From positions 1 to 6,015 of the forward strand of contig DASUMP010000212.1 in NCBI GenBank assembly GCA_036277635.1: a stretch of DNA of 6,015 nt, given 5' to 3'. The notes beneath the pieces are model-generated. The model had not been told where the DNA came from. It did no database searches and saw only the letters and a program-made list of their open reading frames with translations. This document shows, in pieces, positions 1 through 6,015 of this stretch. Position 1 is the stretch's first letter, and every line of letters begins with the position of its first letter. Position numbers and translations under genes: made by a program. Origin of the DNA: DASUMP01 sp036277635 (GTDB lineage Bacteria; Actinomycetota; Acidimicrobiia; IMCC26256; PALSA-610).

Positions 1-189
1 TTGGTCGATCGGTACGCCACCCGACTCCAAGCGGCCGAGCGCCTCGGGGTCGAGCGTCACGCGCGCGGCGACCGACCCCGTGCCGTCGGAGTCGAGGCGG
101 ATCGCGACCTGCGCGTCGACCTCGCAGCCGGTCAGCACCACGACGAGTGCGAGCACACCGAGGACGGTGCGAACAGCGGCGCGCGGCAT
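1..189 (-). CDS. Secreted lipoprotein, N-terminal part (runs off left edge)
   Basis: I translated this by hand from the ATG at 189-187; 63 codons stay open to the window edge, so the C-terminus is missing. The N-terminus has a basic start (MPRAAVR), a hydrophobic stretch at about residues 9-19 and a lipobox LTGC with the lipidated Cys at 22, which indicates a type II signal peptide and anchoring to the outer face of the membrane. The mature part begins EVDAQVAIRLDSDGTGSVAA, a beta-rich pattern with an SDGTGS turn. It reminds me of LppM-like/DUF3153-type actinobacterial lipoproteins, but too little is visible to assign the family. No Shine-Dalgarno sequence precedes the ATG. A GAGAAT hexamer 6 nt upstream could be the -10 of a leaderless transcript. 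The gene follows clpC on the same strand, 82 bp after its stop and across a strong hairpin, so it is probably transcribed separately. The lipoprotein call is firm; the function is unknown. Confidence 0.75.
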   Translation of the reverse strand, partial: MPRAAVRTVLGVLALVVVLTGCEVDAQVAIRLDSDGTGSVAARVTLDPEALGRLESGGVPIDQ

Positions 190-195
190 CGGGGG

Positions 196-201
196 ATTCT
201 C
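196..201 (-). promoter_or_regulatory. Candidate -10 hexamer of a leaderless lipoprotein transcript
   Basis: The minus strand reads GAGAAT, leaving 6 nt before the lipoprotein ATG at 189. That distance would put the transcription start at or next to the start codon, and there is no ribosome binding site. The first base departs from the TANNNT consensus and no -35 box is evident, so this is only a weak candidate. Confidence 0.22.
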
Positions 202-221
202 GCATCCGGCGCCCGACGCGC

Positions 222-251
222 CGGGACCCCGCCACCGAGGGCGGGGTCCCG
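222..251 (-). terminator. GC-rich hairpin terminator after clpC
   Basis: A perfect 12-bp inverted repeat (222-233 against 240-251) encloses a 6-nt loop (ACCGAG on the plus strand). It lies 20 bp beyond the clpC stop and before the lipoprotein start. No T tract follows it on the minus strand. Strong hairpins without a U tract are common candidate terminators in GC-rich actinobacteria. Because the stem is fully symmetric, it could also act on transcripts from the other strand or protect the 3' end of the mRNA. Confidence 0.6.
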
Positions 252-271
252 TGCGCATCAGGTCGGTGCGA

Positions 272-2767
<2,496 letters not shown>

Positions 2768-2776
2768 GTTGAACCG

Positions 2777-2783
2777 CCTCTCC
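2777..2783 (-). promoter_or_regulatory. Ribosome binding site of clpC
   Basis: The minus strand reads GGAGAGG, 9 nt before the GTG at 2767. It supports this start, which also gives the N-terminus conserved in the ClpC family. Confidence 0.7.
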
Positions 2784-2810
2784 GTGGAGCGTGCCCGTTC
2801 ACCGACGATC

Positions 2811-2828
2811 CGTCACCGGGTGGCGACG
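2811..2828 (-). other. Inverted repeat / possible leader hairpin upstream of clpC
   Basis: On the minus strand, CGTCGCC and GGTGACG can pair as a 7-bp stem (one G-U) around the loop ACCC. It lies between the candidate clpC -10 box (2855-2860) and the ribosome binding site, so it would fall in the 5' leader. It could be an operator or an RNA hairpin. In such GC-rich DNA a 7-bp stem can also arise by chance. Confidence 0.3.
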
Positions 2829-2854
2829 TTGCGCACGGCGCTCGGGTTGCTCCC

Positions 2855-2860
2855 ATTCTA
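2855..2860 (-). promoter_or_regulatory. Candidate -10 box of the clpC promoter
   Basis: The minus strand reads TAGAAT, five of six matches to TATAAT, inside otherwise very GC-rich sequence. It would give a leader of about 80 nt. At 16-18 bp spacing the upstream sequence (around 2877-2884, AAAGAA-like) does not resemble TTGACA. That suggests dependence on an activator, as known for ClgR-controlled clpC in other actinobacteria. I could not find a clear ClgR, HspR (HAIR) or CIRCE site. Confidence 0.4.
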
Positions 2861-2928
2861 TCGGCCGCTCCCGCCGCTTCTTTGGCGGCAACTGCCATGG
2901 ATTTTTCGTTTCTGGGCGCCGTTCGGAT

Positions 2929-2940
2929 GGTGCGCGCACC
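2929..2940. promoter_or_regulatory. Perfect 12-bp palindrome, candidate operator
   Basis: GGTGCGCGCACC is a complete dyad located between the candidate promoters of clpC (minus) and the prenyl synthase (plus). A regulator bound here could act on either gene. No specific regulator is recognised, and the GC content lowers the weight of the palindrome. Confidence 0.3.
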
Positions 2941-2984
2941 CTCGAAGGGACAACGTACGCCGGGACATCTAGGACACCGCCGAG

Positions 2985-3014
2985 TCGACGCTCATTCCCG
3001 CCCGGCCGTAGCCT
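2985..3014 (+). promoter_or_regulatory. Candidate leaderless promoter of the prenyl synthase gene
   Basis: TCGACG (2985-2990, four of six matches to TTGACA) is followed after 18 bp by TAGCCT (3009-3014, fits TANNNT). Six bases separate the -10 from the ATG at 3021, so transcription could begin at the A of the start codon. This would account for the missing Shine-Dalgarno sequence. Leaderless transcripts with this geometry are common in actinobacteria. Confidence 0.42.
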
Positions 3015-3020
3015 CGCCGG

Positions 3021-3998
3021 ATGCGGCTCGTGGAGGGCCTCGGCGTCGGTCCGCTCCTGACCGACCTGGAGCGCGTCGAATCGGCGTTGCAAGCGTCGGT
3101 CGCCAGCCAGGACCAGTTCCTGGCCGATGTGTCGGGTCACTTGCTGCGCGCGGGCGGCAAGCGCCTCCGCCCCACGCTCACGCTGTGCGCCGCGTACGCG
3201 GCGTGCGGTGAGCACGAGCAGGTGCGCGCCCACGCGGTCACCGGCGGCGCGTCGGTCGAGCTCGTGCACCTCGGCTCGCTCTACCACGACGACGTGATCG
3301 ACGAAGCCGAGACGCGACGCGGCGTGCCGAGCGTGAACGCGCGGTGGAGCAACATCGTCGCGATCCTCGCCGGCGACTTCCTCCTCGCGAAGGCGTCCGC
3401 GCTCGCGGCGTCGCTCGGCGCCGACGTCGCGGGTCTGCTCGCCGACACGATCGGCGAGCTGTGCCGCGGTCAGGTGCTCGAGCTGCAACACCTGTTCGAC
3501 GCGACCCGCTCCGAAGAGGCGTACTTCTCCGCGGTCGAAGGGAAGACCGCGTCGCTGATGGCCACGTCGTGTCGCGTCGGCGGCATGGTGAGCGGCGTCG
3601 ACGACGCCACACTCGACGCGCTCACGCAGTTCGGCTTCCACCTCGGCATGTGCTTCCAGATCGTCGACGACGTGCTCGACGTCGTCGGCACCGACGCCGA
3701 GCTCGGCAAGCCCGCGGGCAACGACCTCCACGAGGGCGTGTACACGCTGCCGGTGATCGCCGCGATCGCGCTCGAGCCCGAGCTGCGCGACCTGCTCGGC
3801 CGCAAGCTCGAGTGGCCCGACGTGGAACGGGCCCGCCAGCTCGTCGCCCGCCCCGACGTGCTCGACGCGTCGTTCGCCGTCGCCCGCGTCCACTCGGGCA
3901 AGGCCGTCGAGGCGCTGCGCGGGGCCGACGCGCTCGACCCCGACGTGTGCGAGCGGCTCGCCGGGCTCGTCGAGGGACTCGTCACCCGCTCGTCGTGA
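3021..3998 (+). CDS. Polyprenyl diphosphate synthase (trans-type, long-chain)
   Basis: This 325-aa all-helical isoprenoid synthase would condense isopentenyl diphosphate onto an allylic diphosphate in the cytoplasm. All key motifs are present: GGKRLRP (45-51), the first Asp-rich motif DDVID (90-94) followed by RRG (99-101), GKTASL (174-179), the second Asp-rich motif FQIVDDVLD (212-220), and GKPAGNDL (229-236) leading into EGVYTLP. The residue five before the first Asp-rich motif is Gly85, not the aromatic residue of FPP synthases, which by the known chain-length rule points to a long product (about C30-C50), most likely for the menaquinone tail. Length is normal for the family. The ATG start has no Shine-Dalgarno sequence, but a fitting leaderless promoter lies upstream. 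No start better supported lies downstream. The gene is divergent from clpC and its TGA overlaps the next gene. Exact chain length, and so a gene symbol, cannot be settled. Confidence 0.93.
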   Translation: MRLVEGLGVGPLLTDLERVESALQASVASQDQFLADVSGHLLRAGGKRLRPTLTLCAAYAACGEHEQVRAHAVTGGASVELVHLGSLYHDDVIDEAETRRGVPSVNARWSNIVAILAGDFLLAKASALAASLGADVAGLLADTIGELCRGQVLELQHLFDATRSEEAYFSAVEGKTASLMATSCRVGGMVSGVDDATLDALTQFGFHLGMCFQIVDDVLDVVGTDAELGKPAGNDLHEGVYTLPVIAAIALEPELRDLLGRKLEWPDVERARQLVARPDVLDASFAVARVHSGKAVEALRGADALDPDVCERLAGLVEGLVTRSS

Positions 3999-4387
3999 GC
4001 GTCGCACCGGAAGTGGCGCGCGCCGCGTTCGCGGAGCGCGTGCGCGCGTGGGTCGACGCCGACGTCGAGGCGTACCTGGCGTGTTGGACCGACGCCATGG
4101 AGATCACGATCCCCGGTCGCTACGCCCCGATCGCGGGCAAGGACACGTACCGCAAGATCCTGATGCAGTCGTTCGCGTGGGCGCGACCCGTCGACTTCGT
4201 GGTGCACCACCTCGCGGTCGAGCCGCCGGTGGTGCTCGCCGAGTGGACGATCCGCGCCCAGCGGCGCGGCGACGGCGTCACCGTCGAGTGGCACGGCGCG
4301 AGCGCGTGCGGCATGGACGACGACGGCCGCATCGAATGGTGGCGCGAGTACCACCGCGGCCCGCCCGCACCCGTCACCGACGGGTGA
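3995..4387 (+). CDS. SnoaL-like / NTF2-like fold protein
   Basis: A 130-aa protein starting at GTG 3995, which overlaps the synthase stop as GTGA; no Shine-Dalgarno sequence is visible, so translation is probably coupled to the synthase. It shows the usual pattern of the SnoaL/NTF2-like superfamily: an N-terminal helix with FAERVRAWVDADVEAYLACW, a strand EITIPGR (36-42), a helix around KDTYRKIL (49-56), then a curved sheet VVLAEWTIRAQ (79-89), VTVEWHGASACGM (95-107) and the closing motif GRIEWWREY (111-119). This fold forms a small hydrophobic pocket and includes polyketide cyclases, limonene-epoxide hydrolase and many binding proteins. Where epoxide hydrolase-like members often have Asp after the final aromatic pair, this protein has HRG, so I do not claim that activity. 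It ends 9 bp from the convergent hydrolase. Function is unknown; a prenyl-related ligand is only a guess from the coupling. Confidence 0.85.
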   Translation: MSVAPEVARAAFAERVRAWVDADVEAYLACWTDAMEITIPGRYAPIAGKDTYRKILMQSFAWARPVDFVVHHLAVEPPVVLAEWTIRAQRRGDGVTVEWHGASACGMDDDGRIEWWREYHRGPPAPVTDG

Positions 4388-4396
4388 GCCGGAGCG

Positions 4397-5257
4397 TCAG
4401 CTGGCGACGCTGCCGGCGTCGTGGGCGCGCATCGCGTCGAGCTGCGCGTCGGCGCCGTCGACCTCGGCGAGGAACGAGAGCACCGCGTCGTTGAACGCGT
4501 TGGGTGCCTCGGCCATGAGACCGTGCGCGGCGCCCGAGATCAGCACGAGGCGCGCGCCGGGGATCTCCTCGGCGAGCTCTTCGGCGTCGCCCACGGGGGT
4601 GAGGCTGTCCTGGGTGCCGGTGATCACGAGCGTGGGCACCGCGATGGTCGAGAGCTCGTCGCGCAGCTCGTCGCTCGCGGCGAGGATGGCGCCGACCTGG
4701 CCGGCGAACGCCTGGGGAGGCGTCTGCATCACGATGCGGGCGAGCAGGTTGAGCCAGAGGCCGAACCGGGCCTGGATGCGGGGGCCGACGAGCCAGCGCA
4801 GACCGTCGTCGGAGAGCGCGTGCATCCCGCGTTCGCTCACGTTCTCGGCCCACTCGGCGAGCAGCTCGCGGCGCCAGCCGTGGTGGCGACACGCGGTGCA
4901 CGCAAGCGTGAGCGACCGGGTGCGGTGCGGGTGCAGCACGCCGATGATCTGGGCGATCACGCCGCCCATCGACGCGCCGACCACGTGCGCGCGCTCGATG
5001 CCTTCGGCGTCGAGCACCGCGAGCGCGTCTTCGGCCATCTGGAGGAGGTCGTAGGGGCCGGTGGGTTTGCCCGACGCGCCGGTGCCGCGGTTGTCGGGGG
5101 CGACGCAGCGGTGGCGGCGACCGAAGCTGCCGCGTTGGAGGGCCCAGCCCCGCGAGTCGACCCCGAGACCCTGGACGAGCAGCACCGGGGACCCGGTGGC
5201 CCGGCCCCAGACCTGGTACGCGATCTCGACGTCGTCACCGGCGATGACCTGTGGCAC
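4397..5257 (-). CDS. Alpha/beta hydrolase fold protein
   Basis: A 286-aa cytoplasmic hydrolase with no signal peptide. Counting from the GTG at 5257, the catalytic triad is clear: Ser96 in the nucleophile elbow GASMG (94-98), Asp217 in GTQDSLTP and His245 in GAAHG. The oxyanion region reads QGLG (29-32) instead of the commoner HG, followed by DNRGTG (55-60). The stretch at about 115-185 forms the cap, rich in Trp and Arg. The fold resembles 3-oxoadipate enol-lactonase-like and related esterases, but nothing fixes the substrate. An in-frame GTG at 5263 is possible, yet GGGGAGG (5263-5269) abuts it; the same site lies 5 nt before the GTG at 5257, so I chose that one. It is convergent with the SnoaL-like gene and lies 83 bp downstream of the acyltransferase-like gene on the same strand. 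The tail after residue 264 is Ala/Asp-rich and probably flexible. Confidence 0.9.
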   Translation of the reverse strand: MPQVIAGDDVEIAYQVWGRATGSPVLLVQGLGVDSRGWALQRGSFGRRHRCVAPDNRGTGASGKPTGPYDLLQMAEDALAVLDAEGIERAHVVGASMGGVIAQIIGVLHPHRTRSLTLACTACRHHGWRRELLAEWAENVSERGMHALSDDGLRWLVGPRIQARFGLWLNLLARIVMQTPPQAFAGQVGAILAASDELRDELSTIAVPTLVITGTQDSLTPVGDAEELAEEIPGARLVLISGAAHGLMAEAPNAFNDAVLSFLAEVDGADAQLDAMRAHDAGSVAS

Positions 5258-5262
5258 CTGCA

Positions 5263-5269
5263 CCTCCCC
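5263..5269 (-). promoter_or_regulatory. Ribosome binding site deciding the hydrolase start
   Basis: The minus strand reads GGGGAGG. It ends 5 nt before the GTG at 5257 but overlaps the alternative in-frame GTG at 5263-5261, so it favours the downstream start. Confidence 0.6.
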
Positions 5270-5288
5270 GTGCCGAGCGCCGGCGCCC

Positions 5289-5316
5289 AGGGTACCGCCC
5301 CACCGCGCTCCGTCAG
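5289..5316 (-). promoter_or_regulatory. Candidate promoter of the alpha/beta hydrolase gene
   Basis: The minus strand has CTGACG (5316-5311, four of six matches to TTGACA), a 16-bp spacer, then TACCCT (5294-5289, fits TANNNT). Transcription would start near 5282, giving a short leader that includes the ribosome binding site. The 83-bp gap after the upstream gene leaves room for this, although read-through from that gene is equally possible. Confidence 0.3.
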
Positions 5317-5340
5317 ATGCTGCTCACGGATCGTGCGGGA

Positions 5341-6015
5341 CTAGCGACCCGGGACTGCGAGACCGGGCGTGGCGCGCAGGTCGTCGGGGGTGTCGGCGTC
5401 GCCGCGCAGCAGCGCCGCGACCGCGACGCGCACCGTCTCGGCGAGCTCGGCGGCGCCGAGGGGGTCGCCGACGGGGTACGAGCCGTCGAGGCGGATGGCG
5501 TGGCCGAACCGGACGCGCCAGCCCGCGAGGGCGGTGCCGAACGGACCGGCGGGGGTGACCGCGACCGGGTGCACGGGGAAACCCATCATCGCCTGCACCA
5601 GCTCGAGCGGCGGCTCCCCCGCTCCGGTGCGCAGCCAGGTCGGCGCGAGCGGCACCGCCACGAGGTGACCGGCGCGTAGCGCAGCGGCGAGGTCGTCGGG
5701 GGTGCCGGCGATCGCGCCGAGGCGGCGGCTCGCGTCGCCGAGCAGCGGCACCGACGGCGCCCCGACGACGCGGATGCGCCGGCCGAGGCTGCGGCGCACG
5801 GCGACGCCGAGCGCGGCGGGCTCGGCGATGCCGAGGCCGCGGTTCGCGACGAGCACGCCGCCGCCGTCGCGGAGGTGCTCGGCGCCGCGCACGTCGACCC
5901 GCACGACCGCGTCGAACGCGGGCGCGAGCAGGTCGCACAGGTGGGGGTCGAGCCCGAACGGGTCGGTGGGGTACCGCCCGCCGAAGCGGCGTCGCAGCGC
6001 GGCCGCGAGCGCGTC
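5341..6015 (-). CDS. PlsC-like acyltransferase-fold protein, catalytic motif degenerate (N-terminus beyond right edge)
   Basis: The minus-strand frame is open from the window edge to TAG at 5341-5343, giving 224 visible residues; the true start lies outside. An internal GTG at 5904 is not needed, because the upstream residues (RRRFGGRYPTDPFGLDPHLCDLL) read as real protein. The pattern matches phospholipid/glycerol acyltransferases: a strand before GVLVAN, then RIRVVGAP, the segment GHLVAVPLAPTW where PlsC proteins carry their PEGTR motif, and FPVHPVAVTPAGPFG where they have PVVPVAI, followed by VRFGHAIRLDG. However, the hallmark HX4D is replaced by NRGLGIAEP (5818-5844), and no EGTR is seen. 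Classical acyl transfer to glycerol-phosphate therefore looks unlikely by this route. It could be a non-catalytic paralogue, an enzyme with altered chemistry, or a lipid-binding protein. No transmembrane segment is visible in this part. It lies upstream of the hydrolase on the same strand. Confidence 0.75.
   Translation of the reverse strand, partial: DALAAALRRRFGGRYPTDPFGLDPHLCDLLAPAFDAVVRVDVRGAEHLRDGGGVLVANRGLGIAEPAALGVAVRRSLGRRIRVVGAPSVPLLGDASRRLGAIAGTPDDLAAALRAGHLVAVPLAPTWLRTGAGEPPLELVQAMMGFPVHPVAVTPAGPFGTALAGWRVRFGHAIRLDGSYPVGDPLGAAELAETVRVAVAALLRGDADTPDDLRATPGLAVPGR

Noticed and set aside
2947..2975. Alternative plus-strand promoter GGGACA-N17-TAGGAC
   Set aside because: The -10 does not fit TANNNT, and the TCGACG/TAGCCT pair closer to the start codon is better placed.
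2768..3020. CIRCE, HAIR or canonical ClgR operator upstream of clpC
   Set aside because: I looked for GAGTGCTAA-type, CTTGAGT/ACTCAAG-type and CGC-N5-GCG-type sites. The nearest thing is CGC-N7-GCG at 2875-2887, which has the wrong spacing.
2799..4007. A 402-codon open frame on the minus strand opposite the prenyl synthase
   Set aside because: It is antisense to a gene with every catalytic motif, has a biased Arg/Glu/Val/Ala composition and also crosses the intergenic region. It is a composition artefact.
3344..4387. Long upstream extension (347 codons) of the SnoaL-like frame
   Set aside because: The part before 3995 is Arg-rich out-of-frame translation of the prenyl synthase. The GTG at 3995, overlapping the synthase stop, gives a protein of normal family length.
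5318..5340. Small inverted repeat CACG-ATC-CGTG after the acyltransferase-like gene
   Set aside because: A 4-bp stem is too short to call a terminator in DNA of this composition.
4421..5344. A 307-codon open frame on the plus strand opposite the alpha/beta hydrolase
   Set aside because: It is an antisense shadow of a gene with an intact Ser-Asp-His triad and ribosome binding site; no recognisable motif of its own.

Overview
The window looks like chromosomal housekeeping DNA from a very GC-rich actinobacterium. The AAA+ unfoldase at the left is close to the mycobacterial ClpC1 type along its whole length. GTG starts are frequent, G/C dominates third codon positions, and one promoter looks leaderless. 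The acyltransferase-like and hydrolase proteins at the right resemble what I recall from Acidimicrobiia, but that placement is an inference. No rRNA, tRNA, CRISPR array, insertion sequence, integrase or phage gene is visible, and I see no defence or biosynthetic island.

Layout from left to right: (1) positions 1-189, minus strand, the N-terminus of a secreted lipoprotein cut by the window edge. (2) 190-271, a short gap holding a strong GC hairpin that probably ends clpC transcription. (3) 272-2767, minus strand, complete clpC. (4) 2768-3020, a 253-bp divergent intergenic region with candidate promoters for both sides, a leader hairpin and a perfect 12-bp palindrome. (5) 3021-3998, plus strand, a trans-type polyprenyl diphosphate synthase. 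(6) 3995-4387, plus strand, a small SnoaL/NTF2-like protein whose GTG start overlaps the synthase stop by 4 bp. (7) 4397-5257, minus strand, an alpha/beta hydrolase convergent with the previous gene, 9 bp away. (8) 5341-6015, minus strand, a PlsC-like acyltransferase-fold protein that runs off the right edge and lacks the usual catalytic motif.

ClpC would unfold substrates for ClpP. The prenyl synthase would make a long isoprenoid chain, most plausibly for menaquinone. The coupled NTF2-like protein, the hydrolase and the acyltransferase-like protein have no assignable substrate. The points most worth a second look are the translationally coupled prenyl synthase/NTF2-like pair, the degenerate acyltransferase, and the signals in the clpC/prenyl synthase divergent region. 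I did not find convincing evidence of a previously undescribed system.
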